Shown here: positions 1 through 13,469 of the stretch, in pieces
How the letters are laid out: each line of letters opens with the position of its first letter
Position numbering within the stretch: position 1 is the first letter of the stretch
Source of the DNA: Rhabditophanes sp. KR3021
Taxonomy: Eukaryota; Nematoda; Chromadorea; Rhabditida; Alloionematidae
NCBI GenBank assembly: GCA_963281155.1
Contig: CAUJLY010000006.1
Span: forward strand, 9,610,001 to 9,674,000
Reading direction: 5' to 3'
Length of the DNA: 64,000 nucleotides
The notes under the pieces: generated by a model
The model's database searches: none
What the model saw: the letters and a program-made list of their open reading frames with translations, nothing else
What the model was told of the DNA's origin: nothing
Translations under genes and position numbers: made by a program

Positions 1-698
1 TTAATTAAATATATCCATGTTTGTTTTTATAGTAATGCAATCTTTTTGTTGAAATGGAAATTGCCACTAAATTTCTATTCTGCCCTGTTTAAGTATTCTT
101 ACTTTAATATAAAAAAGTATTTTAATTGTAACAAATATATTAAATTTACTCATATAATAAAAACCAAACAATTGACAAAAAAATACTCTATTCTATAGCG
201 ATTAAACTTTTACTTTTTGAACATATGTATTCAATTTTTTGTTTTGCCTCAAACCCTCAACTTATTATATCGCAATTTTAGAATAATAAGAGCTTATCTA
301 GTATTCACAAGTATTTAGAAAGAAACCAATTTAGTTTAATCATATTGTATAGAAAGTCAAGAATCATATTTAAAACGTTAATAAAATAATGCCTATTTAT
401 TTTTAGCTTCAACTTTCTAATTCATCTCTTATATTCACTTATAGAGATGTACATTTTAATTTCAATAAAAGACTATTAAATATTTAAAAAGTCTGTATCC
501 TATACTTATTTTTTCTAAATTGAACTACATTAAAGTATTTGGGATGTATTTAGTATTGTAATTGACATTCACAATTTAATCATTGAAACTGTTCTTTTTT
601 ATGTGTTAAAATCATTTTTTTAATCCAAAACAAACTTTCCTATATCTTTCTCCTTTAGTAAGCTTTAAAATTGTGAAGTTTAAATTCAAATTTGAAGT
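1..698. other. AT-rich intergenic sequence
   Basis: No coding segment is seen on either strand. The last 50 bases contain a pyrimidine-rich run ending in TTTAG near position 658, which could be an SL acceptor for the channel gene that starts at 699. Confidence 0.6.
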
Positions 699-2421
699 AT
701 GAAAAGTCATTCTTTCATATATCCGGTGCTAATTTTATTTTGCTACCACGTGCCGTTTGCCACATCAGATGATGAGTGCAATGAATCATTATTGTACAGA
801 CAAAGTTTCTTGAAAGAAATAATGAAGACATACGACAAGACTGTGCTTCCCAGTGTTGCAGGGGTTAATGTTACTGTTGAAGTTACTATTCAGGACATTT
901 CCTCCATTTCGGAGTTGTCAGGATCCTTTGAGACTGATTTATGGTTTTCAGCTATTTGGTTGGATTCGAGATTGATGTATAGTAATATTTCATGTAAAAA
1001 GAATTTGTCACTGGATGCATCTGTTGCTGATTTGTTATGGAAACCACAGCTTACATTTGTCAACTCTAAGAAAACTGAAATTCACAAAAGTCCTACCCAA
1101 AATGTTCTTTTAATCATTTACCCAAATGGAACGGTAAGTCTTTAGAGAGAGTAATAATTAGCTTAGTACTATTAGGTTTGGTTGAATTATCGTCTCAGAG
1201 TAATGGCTGGCTGTTATTTTGAATTGTCCAACTTTCCTCTAGACAATCAGGAATGTTTTTTGGTGATGGAGTCCTACAATTATAATATTGCCGAAGTCAG
1301 GCTGCAGTTTAGGGTCTGGGAGCCCGTATCAATACCTGACCCCGATTTCAAACTGCCCGACTTCAAATTCTACAACGTATCATGGGAAAAGTCAATGGAA
1401 ACATACACAGCCGGGATGTGGGATCAACTGCGGATCAACTTTAAATTCAAAAGACTTTACGGTTACTATTTACTACAAATGTACCTCCCGACATACTTAT
1501 CAGTTTTAATTAGTTTTATAGCGTTTTGGATTGACAGCAAAGCTCTGGGTGCCCGTATCACATTGAGTGTAAGCTCCCTGATGGCTTTGAGTTTCCAGGT
1601 CCTCCTTTCCATTTACTTTTCGTAAACTTAATTTCCTTTGTTTTAGATGGGCAATGTTGTTAAGAATTTTCCGAGATCTTCGGTCGTCAAAGTACGTTTC
1701 GTTTTTTACTTAACTGTAGTTACATGGCATTGCATCATTTTTAGGCAATTGATATTTGGTTTATATTTTGCATATTCACAATTTTTATGTCACTCGTCGA
1801 GTTGGCTATAGTAGGCTTTATAGATAAAGCTTTAGAAAAAAATCAAAAGAGAAAGCTGATGCGTAGTAATGGGTATAAAAGAGATAATATCTTTAGATTG
1901 TAAGTATTTAGAGACTTAATTGAAGACACTTTTTATTCAAAATTAATCATTTTGTTTAAGAGAAAATGGAAATGGTCGGTCAATGTCACCAGACTATAAT
2001 CAAGAAAACGAAATGTACGATTCAACTTTGTCGCCAATGCCCGTCACTAAAATTCCCTCTTTTGGGACATTTAAAAATTATCAGTCTGAAGTGGTGGCTA
2101 AGTCTTCTAATCTGAGAAGGTTTGTTTAACCTTTCAAGATTTAAATAGTTTGTTTTTCAGGTTTCAAACAATTTTGAATAGAAGAAAAGGCAAAAAAGAT
2201 CGTAGTAAACATAAGCCAACGACGAGTGAAAAAGTAGACACATTTGCGGCAAAAATGTTCCCAACTTTGTTTGCCGTATTTAATGGTAAATTCTTTTTAA
2301 CAAATCCTTTTGTCAAAGTTTAATTGTTCCATTATTATTATGTTTTTTAGTTATCTACTGGTGGTATTATCTTTCCCAGGACAAATACTTGAGCAAATAC
2401 GCTTATCAGCCATCGGCGTAA
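699..2421 (+). CDS. Cys-loop ligand-gated ion channel subunit, ACC/LGC chloride-channel-like
   Basis: This encodes a pentameric ligand-gated channel subunit of the plasma membrane, most like the nematode ACC/LGC group of amine- or acetylcholine-gated chloride channels. Seven exons can be read: 699-1133, 1176-1598, 1647-1691, 1745-1899, 1961-2119, 2161-2285 and 2351-2421, giving 470 residues. Visible are a signal peptide (about 1-23), the cys-loop with cysteines 158 and 172 thirteen residues apart, M1 near 240-262, M2 beginning [11 protein letters not shown] (269 on), M3 from AIDIWF (302 on), a long cytoplasmic loop, and M4 near 437-455. The M1-M2 linker reads GAR where many anion channels have PAR, and the following [10 protein letters not shown] matches the ACC/LGC pattern. 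The donor after exon 2 (GTCCTC) is poor but is the choice that keeps the family sequence. A poly(A) signal lies at 2527-2532. The ligand cannot be inferred. Confidence 0.88.
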
Positions 2422-3388
2422 TTTGAAGTAGTCAAAACAAATTTAACAACTTATGAATGTAATTAAACTTTATAGAAGCTTGCAAATGCTTATGTACATA
2501 TTAAGTTTACCTTTAAATTATTGTATAATAAAATGTTTCCATTATTTAAATGAACAAGGACATACGTTTATTTATAAGTAATCTAATCGAGGGATAGTCG
2601 CGTTGTTCTTATAATTATTAAATATTCATTCCTTATGAATAAACAAGAAGAAGAATTTATTAATGAAAAAGATGTCATAAAGTTATTTTTATTCAATTGA
2701 CGTTTGTTAAGTTATGTCCCCTTTATTCGAATGAATAAATCATACTCAATTCAAGTAATTACTGCATTTTAAATTATGCAACTTTCTGAAGTAAATTGAT
2801 CTATCAACAATAATTCGGTTAACAAAAAAGATTTCAAAATCTTCAAATACATATGTGATATCACTGCTAAAACAACCCTTCACATTAACTATACATCAAC
2901 GCAAATTCATATTACGAAATGCTTGAACATTTGTCTGGTCTTTTAACTTCTACAAATAATCACGTCATTGTATTTGCTTTACTAATTTTTGCTGATAACC
3001 TTTAAAAGTTTCTTCCTATAAACAGATTAATGATATGCAAAATTAGCTTACACAAAATAGACTATATTATGATGAGATGGAGTAAATGATTTCTTAAATT
3101 AAGGTCTATAAACTAGTAATTATACTGATATGAACATATATACAAATCAACATTAAAATCAAAAAATATTATTCTCCAAGTGCATTATACTTTAACTGTT
3201 CACTTGCGTCCATTTTGTACACACATTATCGACACATTTAGTAGCTACTAGGGATTTACCGAGTATAATTATTTCGTCATGCTACATCACTTTTAGCATT
3301 CAAAAGTGTTAATTAAAGATAAACGATCACTGTACGATAACATACTTTATATAAATACTATGTTCAGTCCTTCTAATTCGTAATTTCA
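2422..3388. other. Intergenic sequence
   Basis: It holds the poly(A) signal of the channel gene (AATAAA, 2527-2532) and then AT-rich sequence up to the ABC transporter. No other gene is visible. Confidence 0.6.
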
Positions 3389-3390
3389 GT
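3381..3390 (+). promoter_or_regulatory. Candidate SL trans-splice acceptor, ABC transporter
   Basis: TAATTTCAG ends at 3389, six bases before the ATG at 3396. No upstream exon is visible, so a spliced-leader acceptor is the simplest reading. The assignment is inferred from sequence only. Confidence 0.5.
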
Positions 3391-3395
3391 TAGTA

Positions 3396-5865
3396 ATGTT
3401 TCGGCCACAAGCAGCAGTCGCTATTTCGATAGCATTCATATCTACCGATATTTTGACATCTATATTTGCTCTAGGATTCTATCATAAAGGCATTTATTTG
3501 GATGATCAAAATTTAGCTGATAATTTGTTATTGAAAAATGGGTATGATTGGTTTTCATCACCTTTCGATTTTGTTGCCATAACTTCAATTAGAAGTTTAC
3601 TTTTGCTACTCAGCTTAATTTTATATCTTCAAAAGAAACGGGTATCCAATATAGATGTTGCCTTAGGATTTAATTATTTGGCATGGACTTATGGTTTGAT
3701 CAAGTTCCTGGCGTTATCTGATAAATCACAATTACATCTGACATTTGGATGTTATTATTCGATGTTTTGGAATATGCTTGCGTCAACATTGGCTGCATGG
3801 CTTTGGTGTTATGGTTTACATTGTGAGAAATTACCTAAATGTGTGGAAAGCATTATTAATTCAGTGCACAATATTTGTCCGATCTTAGTTCGCCCAACTT
3901 CTGGACATGTTGATTGCGAACTTTTGGTAAATGAAGAACAAGAAAACATTCCCAAATTGTCAACATTTAAAACAACATTGAAACTAATTAATTACTGCAG
4001 ATACCATTCCTTTTGGTTTATATCCAGTTTTATTTATTCAGCCATTTTTTCCATATCTTTAGTTACAATCCCATATTGCATCGGAACCTTGGTATCTGAC
4101 TTAGTTAAAGGCGGTGGTGTTGCAGCTGTTCTCAAATCAATCCTAATCATTGGCGGACTATCCTTACTAGCATCATTTTTCGGCGGTTGTAGATGGGGAA
4201 GTGCCGAATACGCTTCCGCCTTAATTCATAGAAAAATGCGAAGTGATCTCTTTAGATCTTTAGTGTACCAAGAAATGTCTTTTTTCGATGACTTACAAAC
4301 TGGTGAAATAACATCCCGCTTATCTTCTGATGTCGAAAAAATGGCTAGTGTAATGTCAACAAATTTTAATGTTCTCTTAAGAGTTACTCTAATGCTTGGG
4401 GGATCTTTTGGATTTATGTTTGCCTTATCGTGGAGATTAAGTTTTGTTTCCTTTATTTTGATTCCTTTAATTGGAATGTTACAAGCTAAATTCGGGATGT
4501 ACTTTGATAAAATTGGCGAACAGGATCAAGAAACAATAGCCGAAGCAAATAAAAAAGCAGATGAGATTATTAGTTCAATGAAGACAGTTAAGTCATTTGC
4601 TTCTGAAGAAAAGGAAATTACTAAATTTGAGAGTCATTTGGATAAAACATTGGTAGTTAAGAAAACAAAGGCTGTTGGTGAAGTTATTTATACATGGTTT
4701 ACTGAACTTTGTTATAATTTCATACTTGTTTTTATAATTTCGTATGGCGGGTATCTTGTATTGTCAAAAAATATGTCACCAGAGGACTTGATTAACTATT
4801 TATTATATGCTTTGCAAATCAATTATCATATTATGGATTTCGGATGGGTTTTCTTTAATATTATGGGTGCCGTTGGCTCTTCCAGAAAGGTATTTGAATA
4901 TATCGACAGAGAACCGAAAATTCCAAAAATAGGAAAAGATAAACCTGTTATTGAAGGAAAAGTTACTTTCAACAATGTTTCTTTTAGCTATCCAAGCCGT
5001 CCAAATCAAATTGTTTTGAATAATCTATCGATTGAAGCAGATGCTGGAACAATCGTTGCACTCGTCGGTCCTTCGGGTGCAGGAAAATCGTCTATTATTT
5101 CATTACTTAAACGATTCTATCTTCCAACAGAAGGTGAAATCTTATTAGATGGGAAAAACATTGATAACTTTGACAACGATTATTATAACAAGAAAATTGT
5201 TTTAGTAGGCCAAAATCCAATTTTGTTTGGTGGAACAGTTCGTGAAAATATTCTGTATGGATGTGAAAACGGTACAGATCAAGAAATGATTAAAGCTGCC
5301 AAACTTGCTAATTGCCACGATTTTATTATGGAAACAGAATTGGGGTATGATTCAATTTGTGGTGAGAAAGGTTGTCTCTTTAGTGGGGGCCAAGTTCAAA
5401 GATTGTGTATAGCACGTGTACTTGTTTTGAAGTGTAAGATCATCTTGCTAGATGAAAGTACATCCGCAATGGATTCTCATTCCGAAGCTGTTGTGCAAGA
5501 TGCGATTTACAAAAATCTGAAGGATAAAACTGTATTCGTGATTGCACATCGTCTTTCTACTATTGAAAAAGCTAACAAAATTTACGTCATTAACAAAGGA
5601 CAAGTTGAACAGGTAAATTAAGTTTATTCATGATGATTATAAAAATAAACTATTTCAGGTTGGCAATCACCAAGAACTTATGCAAGATTCTGAAGGGACA
5701 TATTATTCTTTAGTTCAAAAGCAGAAATTGGCTAACAAGCAACAAACCAATATAATCCAATTTGATGATTCGATGGATAAAAAAGATTACATTCCACCAT
5801 CGTCTCCTGTTATATGCAGTAAATCATTGGGCCCTCCGTCTCCTTGTGAGCATTTATTGAAATAG
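3396..5865 (+). CDS. ABC half-transporter, TAP-like (HAF/ABCB9 type)
   Basis: This is a half-size ABCB transporter related to TAP-like ABCB9 and the nematode HAF proteins. In C. elegans the closest relatives, HAF-4 and HAF-9, act in lysosome-related organelles. Two exons (3396-5612 and 5659-5865) give 807 residues. The N-terminus carries several extra hydrophobic segments (TMD0-like), followed by a six-helix transmembrane domain (about 200-500). The nucleotide-binding domain has Walker A GPSGAGKSS (near 557), a Q-loop (VGQNP), signature FSGGQVQR (near 661, first residue F instead of L), Walker B ILLDEST (near 682) and H-loop IAHRLST (near 717), so ATPase activity is expected. The protein must dimerise to work, with itself or a second HAF subunit. 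The last exon is a short polar tail. A poly(A) signal follows near 5884. Confidence 0.92.
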
Positions 5866-6164
5866 ATGTTACCTTTAGTATTTTAATAAATGCTAATGAA
5901 TTACTTAACATTATGACCTTGTATCTGTCTAATTCGAAGAAATGTAAAAAAGCTTTATTTATTCAAAATGAGTATTTCATATTACAATTACATCAATAAA
6001 CTGCATACTTGAAACAAAATGAAAAATTATCAATATAAATTATATAATTTATAGGCAATTGAGATATGCTTATAATCTGTTCTATTTGTCCTATATAATA
6101 GAAAACATTAAATTCATACTGTGTGTGGATACGTTCCAAGCAATTTTTAGAAACACGGAAAAAG

Positions 6165-7701
6165 CTATTGCAAATTCGGGAGAGCTCTTCTGTCATCTCC
6201 ATTAACATTTCTCTTCTTTACGCGTCTCAACTTATTTTTTCCTTCTCCTGTTCTGCTGTTTCGTGTTTTGTGTAGTTCTAAAATACAGCTTTTTATACGT
6301 TTGCCGGCAATACGTGATTGTTCCTCTGCCGATCTCTTTACATTTTCTTTAGCTTCCATCTTTTCAATAATGTTGCAAAGAGTCTTAATAAAATAAGATG
6401 GTAGATTATCAAAGCTGCCTGTCATTTTTTCAATTTTTTCGAATTCATGCTGTTGAAAGTAGAGTTTTCTTTTCTGTTTTGATGAGATATAAGATTGGAA
6501 ATCATTTTCAATAAGTTCTAGTGCATCCTGGACATCTGATGTTAAATAGTCTTCCCATTTTTGATTAGCGGATTTTTTTAAGCCAAGCCTACCATCAAGA
6601 ATGTTGTTAACCAAACATTCCACACATTTCTAAATATAACAAATAACGAATGAACTATCTTACTAAACTTGCTTTATGCAAATCACTAAATTCATAAATG
6701 ACTGAGACCATTAATAATAGCAAAGCATTTTTAACGGAAGTAATTGTTGTCGTCATAATCTCAGAAAGTTCCAAAATACAGGTTATGTTATACTTAAAAG
6801 CAATTAAAAACAAGTCGTTTCCGACCTTCTTAGCTTTTTCAACATCGGCTTTATATAAAAATTGTAACATTCCTTCGACAACTTCACACGTCTGATCACT
6901 CATGTCAATTGTATTATTGTGATCTTTGAAGGTTTTCTCATCTTTAAACATTTTGTTGAAGACACTACTTCGTGAAGCCAAAATGCATCTATGTGCAGAA
7001 AGTATTTTAGAGCCTACTTTAATTTTGCAATCAGAATATTGCATCTCGTTGTACATTGTGCAAAGGTTGGCGTCAGCAATTTGTTTTCGAGATTTTACTC
7101 GTCTTGGTGGATCGATGAATTTTTGCACTGCAGAAACTGTTGTACTATCTTCAAAAACATTGATGTAATATACTAAGTCTATGTATCCATTTAGATCTTC
7201 AAAATCTTTACTGTTGGTTGTCTTGGATAAACATATTGGATATGTAAATTTACGAGATGTGGGCATGATAATATGGCTTTTATTATCTTGAACTACAGAA
7301 ACTTCAAAGGATAGAGCAATTTGATTTCGACCACCTTCTTCGTTTATTTTAACCACATACGAGCGACTACCTTCATTCTCTTTTGGACAACAGAAGTCGT
7401 AAATCCTTACTTTACAAGGTTTCTTTATTTCACCATCAGGCGTTGAATATTCAAACCAGCACTCAAAGGAACTATTATTCTTATCTGCATACTTTATAAT
7501 AGTCTGTAAAAATTATTATATTAATCATCAAAATGATCCGAAGCTTACCTTATCCCATGAGAGAGTCTTCTTCGCATTATCTGTCCCTCTATTTACATTT
7601 CCATTTCCATCGACTCCAGCTGCTCTTAAATTATCTAATAGGAAAGTTGAATTAATCATTTTTAAAATAAACATACAATCAAGGATTGGTCGGCCTTCCA
7701 T
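6165..7701 (-). CDS. MATH-BTB protein (SPOP/BATH family)
   Basis: This is likely a substrate adaptor for cullin-3 ubiquitin ligases. Four exons read on the minus strand (7701-7677, 7634-7549, 7503-6664, 6629-6165) give about 471 residues. The first third resembles a MATH domain (the SWDK and FECWFEY segments, with ALSFEV later). The BTB domain follows, with the typical YSDCKIKVGSKILSAHRCIL opening, NKMF and the LQFLYKADV region. It is followed by a 3-box-like helix pair spanning the last splice junction. The C-terminus is basic and NLS-like (RRVKKR), longer than in SPOP. The 5' end is uncertain: the ATG at 7701 is the conservative choice, but a further exon beginning near 7783 with a 29-base intron would stay in frame. 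The last intron is only 34 bases. It converges on the ABC gene, about 300 bases away. Confidence 0.8.
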
Positions 7702-9522
7702 CTTGCATTGCTTCAATAAATAAATTTATACTGACTTACGGATAGCAAACTACAATTTAAAATATTCTGCAACAAATGAATCATAATTATTATAATAAAA
7801 AATGTTTGGCAGAATCAACTGGTAGTAATCGACGTTAAAAATATAAGAGTGTGATGTGCAATTATTTTTTTATACACAGAATATATTGATGTATGCAAGA
7901 ATCGAATTTTCGTTGCCATGATGACGCTTCAATCAATTTTTCCTTCAATAAAATTAGCTTAGCTACCGATGTATACACAATATATTCGTTTGAAATAGAT
8001 TTATGTACAGAGAAATGCGTGCTTCGCAGAGTATGGCTTCTATCACAAGTCAATTTTGAAAGGCACTATGACTGTGCAAAAAGTAATTTTCTAGGATAGG
8101 CAAAATCAGTGGCATCCAGTTTTATTATATTTCTAATAAATAATGCCATCTTAAAACAGTGTGTGCCGAGATTTGGATTGTTTTCCAATAAAAATTGAAA
8201 CATTTCCCAAGCATATCTTTTTTTAGATAGGTCAAAATAAGATTCAAAAAAGTAGTAATAAATAAGACCAGCTTGAAATTAATTTTAAAACATGCAATTT
8301 ATTAATATCAGGAACACCGAAGTTGCAATATAGAACTGAGTATCGTATAAATTTAAAATAATTTATTTTTACACCTAGTAACAAGGATTTAACACGAATA
8401 ATGAAGGAAATGCTTGCCACTTCCTTTTCCCAACAGGCCATTTTTACATTGATGTTTATGAGTAGGATGATTACAGATGTTCTGGTTGAGAATTGGCAGG
8501 AGATTGCATATACGTTCAAAAAAATTAAAATATCTTCGAACATATGTGCATATACTAAATTGTACTTAAAGAATGTGTATGGAAAGTGTAACTGTTTAGA
8601 ATAGTTAAAGATGGTAAAGAAATTTGACAAAGGATTCTCTCCTATTTAATTTAGAAATTGGGTAAGTAAGACTCTAACTATTTTTTAAAATACCTCTTAA
8701 GTACGAAAACAAAGGAATGTAAAATTCCATCTGATCAGTTTTATCGAAAATTGTAAGAGGATATAATGCTTTCTCATTAAAAAATCTTATTGGAGCTCAA
8801 TGAAGGAACGCTGCAAATTGTACTTTTTAAAAATGTGTATTTGTGATTACTGAGGTGTTAGAATTACAGATATCATTAAGTCTATATTAAAAGTTCTGTA
8901 GAGTCAGAAACGATCTACAAAATGAGTTCCAAATAAAAATACATCTTCACTCTCCCTAATATTTCAATCTACTTTAAGCTAAAAACTAACCTCTTACTTC
9001 AATCGGTATCAACGTAACCATTTCATTGGAACATTATGAGGAGTACTTGGTAATTAAATAGATATTGGACTGTTCTTCAACATGGAATCATTGCTGATTA
9101 AACCTTAACATCATTTGGATGTGTTTGAGTATGTAAGAAAATTTTACATATTTGAGGTGAGAAAGTTATTAAAAACAAGTTCGAAAATATTTGTTATATA
9201 ATTTACGTAGTTGAAGATTTGAATTTTGCATCTGCTCCGAATCATTCAGAGCATTTCATACACTATTATAGAAGAATTAGTCTAATAAGAGACCTGTTCG
9301 GAGTAAAAGTTGGTATTTAAAATTCTGCAGAAACTAATGTATAATGAACTACTGGTTTGATTTAATTCATATAAAGACATAATTTTGTATCAATCTTTGT
9401 TTTTATATTTGCTTCAGTTGATATAATTTAGCATATATATTTATTCTATAAGTAAGCGACTAACACAATATAAATCAATAGGAGACGGCATTTTAAATCA
9501 TATAAAATAATGTTCTATAAAA
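7702..9522. other. Intergenic sequence, 1.8 kb
   Basis: AT-rich with scattered chance ORFs. The longest, 8244-8630 on the minus strand, lacks an ATG-supported start and any recognisable family, so I do not call it. This stretch separates the mitofusin and MATH-BTB genes. Confidence 0.5.
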
Positions 9523-11841
9523 CTATTGGAACAAATAATTATCTTTAAAATCATTAATTTTGCTATTAATAGATTGGGCATCACATTTCACTATTCCTAA
9601 ATCTTTGATGACTTTTGTAAAGGAATCATTCTTTTTATGCAGTTGATCTATTTGACTTTTCATTTCATAATGAATATCATTGGCTGTATGTTTGAAATGA
9701 TCAAATGAATTTTCAAGTTCTTTGGCGGTTTCGTTTTCACATGAAACCATTTGGTAGTCGGCACTGTCTTTTAGTTTGATGGATATATGCTGCTTGAGTT
9801 GATTTTTAAAGTTCTTTTCTTTGCCATTTCTATTCCAGTTGAATCTTTCAAAGGCATAGAATGCTCCGTATGCTACTGCCCCGACTGTAATTACTTTCGG
9901 TCCTAGGGTTCTGTACAATAAACCGCCAACTACAACAGCTCCAACTCCGGCATTTGCTGCTGAATAAATGCTGGAAAAGACTACGTTGGCCAACGCAGCT
10001 TTCTCATTCACCTTATGTTCCCTTTGCTCAGTCAAAGCTGCAAAAGTGACATGTTTCTTCAAATCCGATATTTTCTCAGCTGCAATTGCCTTAGTATGCT
10101 TATCTTCTGTTGGAGGATGAATTAAAGAAACGGCAATTCTTACTATGTTAGTAAATCCTAATGTAAAATGAAAATCCAAATCTTCTTCAAAATCTTCCAT
10201 CCATTGTCTGCAGTTGATGTTGATATTAATCGTCGGTTGTTTTACCCTCTTCCAAGTAGCGTCAATTTTTTCAGCATTTTCCTTGTCATAGATGTCCTTT
10301 ACATTATCATAAATATCCATTTGAACAGATCTGATTCTGTTTTCAATGCTAACTCCGCACAAATTTCTTAAATCATGGTCAATTGCTGAGTTAATATGCT
10401 CACAAATTTTTGCTCTATATAAAGCCAAGCTACCTTCATCATCATGTAATGGTTGATGGAAGTCATCAAGAAAAGCATCTAGTCTATGGACGATCTCATA
10501 AAAATCACTTGATACTCTTCTGTGAACTTCTTCTCTTACTCTGAACATTTGCTCATGGAAAGCTTCATTGAATAGTTTGAAATTTTCGAGCAAAGTCTTC
10601 AACTTTTTAGTCATTTCTTCTGAACTTTGTGAAATTACTTCTCTTTCGGAATCTATATCCCTGATGACATGTGAGATATTTAAATTAACTTCATTAATTA
10701 ATTCCCTTGCTTTAACGTTGTAAGATTCGAATTTTGTATTTATGGCTGACTTTGAGATGCAATCCTTAAAAGTTTCTTCGAAATCCTTAAAAGCATGAGC
10801 TCTTGCTTCATGGTTATCAGAGTTAAATTTGGCATTGTCATCATCACAATTTAAACGCAACTCAAGCATTTCCTTTGCGGATGTGAAGAAAATTCTATTT
10901 TTAGCTTCTTCTTCTGTGCAAACTTCCAGTTCTTCAACCAAAAATTCAATAAAACGTGTCATGTGTTGTTGCTTAACAGCTTCAATTTGGTGTTTCATCA
11001 TGTCATCACTTGCATCCCATCTATTATTAAGTATAAAAATGTTTGGCTTTGCCAATTTTTTGCTAACACGTTGAAAGAAGCTTTTTTCAGCTCTAGTTAA
11101 AGTTGCTTCACTATTTGAGACAAGAACAAAAACATCTGCGTCAAGGCAGTGATCATCAATCCATGAATCGAATTCAGCAGAAAAATCTATTCCAGGACTA
11201 TCCACGATCACAACATCATTTTGCAGCATTTGAGCGAATGATTGAGGAAGGAATATCTTTAAAAGTGAAGACGTACCCATTGCTGGCAAATCATTATTTT
11301 GATCACTTAAAGCGTGTCCGATTAAGTGTAATTTGCTGAAATCAATCCTTTCTTTATTATTATCGGCCATCAAGAATTGGTCATTTGTCGGGGAAGCTTC
11401 TAATTGAAGGAAACAACAAGTCGTGTGCCCCATTCCTTGGGGTAAGATCTTTTTGTGCAGCATTGCATTGATTACTGTGCTCTTTCCATTGCTAGTTCTT
11501 GAATGTTTATTTAGATATAATTATTTATCGTGGCGTAACATACCTTCCAAAAAATACAACCTTCATTTTGTCTCGTTGAAAGGTATCCTTAATAGCATCA
11601 ATTGAATTTATCAAATTCTGGATTGAATTAACTTCCGGTTCAATGCTCAAGTTGTTAATATCATTTATTTCTAAAACAAAATTGAATTACTATCATCGCA
11701 ACTGAGACACTTACCATCGTAAAACTTTGAAGCTTTCTTAATATGATTTTCCAATTCATCATAAATCTGAGTCATTTCACTCTTTGCATGAATAAACTTT
11801 TGCAGATGTTTATCTCCAGCATTATTATTAGTTAAAGACAT
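9523..11841 (-). CDS. fzo-1: Mitofusin (outer-membrane mitochondrial fusion GTPase)
   Basis: This dynamin-like GTPase joins mitochondrial outer membranes during fusion. Three exons on the minus strand (11841-11715, 11670-11544, 11497-9523) give 742 residues, the normal mitofusin length. The GTPase domain shows G1 GRTSNGKST, which is created across the second intron, a G2 threonine in GHTTCCF, G3 DSPGID and G4 NNRWD. Family sequence around DADVFVLVSNSEATL is well kept. A helical HR1 region follows. A hydrophobic stretch (the GVGAVVVGGLL region) marks the double membrane pass, and a C-terminal coiled coil (HR2) ends the protein. Vertebrate mitofusins read DSPGTD at G3, so the isoleucine is a small difference. 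There is one ATG, just upstream of a conserved helical N-terminus. Confidence 0.95.
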
Positions 11842-13464
11842 AATCACAAACTAAGGAATTTCTATTTTATTAAACTATTTTAAACTAATGTAATTTTAAA
11901 ATGCTTAAACCTTTATCTCATTATATGTCAAATATATATAGATTCTGGAATATAAAGAAATGTTAATTTCAAGTCGATAGTAATAACTAAAAAATTTTAA
12001 TTAGTTAACGCTCAAATATAATATGTAGATCTAATCAACGGACGCTTAGAACAACTTGATTCTTATCAGTATTGCACGTGATCACTGGCTTAGAGATATT
12101 TAGAATAAATTGGCTTGTGTAAATAAGCAAACAAGTTTGTCGATACAGAAACAATAGTTAGTGCTAACAAAAGAAAGATAGATATTACTAATTTTTGTAA
12201 CTTCTTTATGCCAAACTTAATATACGTACCACCAACATCTTTTAAAGTTGTTAAAATTTGACGTCGTGGGAAAATCTAGAATATTGAGTTCGGAAAGTGA
12301 TTGGAGTAAAAAGATAGTTTTTGTCATAGTTGATTTATTTTGAGATTGATATTTATTTGTAAGTATTACTTTTTTTATAAATCACGCCATTTTAAAGCAG
12401 CCATTTTTAAAGGAAACAAGAAACAGTTTATGTGGAAAAACGTATATTCATTTACTTTAGTTGCACTAATTTTTTTATGGCATTTTCTATTTGGTTAAAT
12501 AGTTCCCTACAAACAATTCATCTATATAGTTACTACAACAATTCAATTAAATGGCATTCTCAATGTCCGCCATCAGCCATTTTTTTTATTCGTCAATCTA
12601 AATAAAACCATTTCCCTAAAAGCATTCATTACATCCCATAAGTACCAATTTATTGAAAATACACTTTTAAAACAATTGCATACCATTATCCTTGTACTAT
12701 ACTTAACCAAGAACACCTTCTAAATTGAAAATAATGAATTCAATGTGCAAACACCAGATTTTTATTCATTGTTTTATGAAGCAAAAGTGTATGTTTCAAA
12801 TTAAAGTAAATGAACAACATTCATTCAAGGCCAGTATCCTTTTTAACTTAGCTAAATAAATAGTTTAGGTTGCGCGATATAGCTATTCTTAAGTATAAAG
12901 CCAATTATTTCTATCTTATCCTCGCCTTTTCCAAACTTGCATGTACATCAAAAAATTTAAACTTTTCTTTTCAAACGGAACCAATATCATCGTACTAACC
13001 TTTTTTCTCTCCATTCAACCTATGACAAATGGTTTGGAACTCTTTAATCAAAAGAGTGTATTGTTTATATGTAGCACTTAATGTAATATACATATAATCT
13101 TTTTTTGATACTGATATCGGTAATGATTTACATGCGATGTGCCCAGCATTCCTTATTACACCCTTTTATGCTAGCCACAAGCATCTATTTATGCTAAAGA
13201 TAAACTTTCAGCGTATTCCATTTTTTATATATATGTTATCTGCACAATATTAATTGTATTTTTAACTAGATATGCGCTTTTTTGATTTTATCATCCACTA
13301 TGTTACGTATGATCAATAAGTGTAATAAAATAAATGCATATAAACATTATTCATGGGTATTATTGTTACGAGCCACCAACCTAGTAGTGCTTTTACTTTT
13401 AAGTGTCGTTTTTTGATTGCTTACTTTTCATAATTTATTTATTCGTTGCATTATTATTGTTTCA
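11842..13464. other. Intergenic sequence between divergent genes
   Basis: It lies between the mitofusin and TXNDC11-like start codons and so presumably holds both promoters. It is AT-rich; I see no coding segment or RNA gene. Confidence 0.5.
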
Positions 13465-13466
13465 GA
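13456..13466 (+). promoter_or_regulatory. Candidate SL trans-splice acceptor, TXNDC11-like gene
   Basis: TTATTGTTTCAG ends at 13465, four bases before the ATG at 13470. This fits a trans-splice acceptor and argues against the slightly longer in-frame ORF that starts at 13446. Confidence 0.55.
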
Positions 13467-13469
13467 TTA

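Noticed and set aside
699..5865. Channel and ABC transporter as an operon
   Set aside because: They are on the same strand but about 975 bases apart, much more than typical nematode operon spacing.
8244..8630. 128-codon ORF on the minus strand
   Set aside because: Composition is what random AT-rich sequence gives (rich in F, I, L, Y, S). It has no family signature, and one chance ORF of this length is not surprising in 64 kb.
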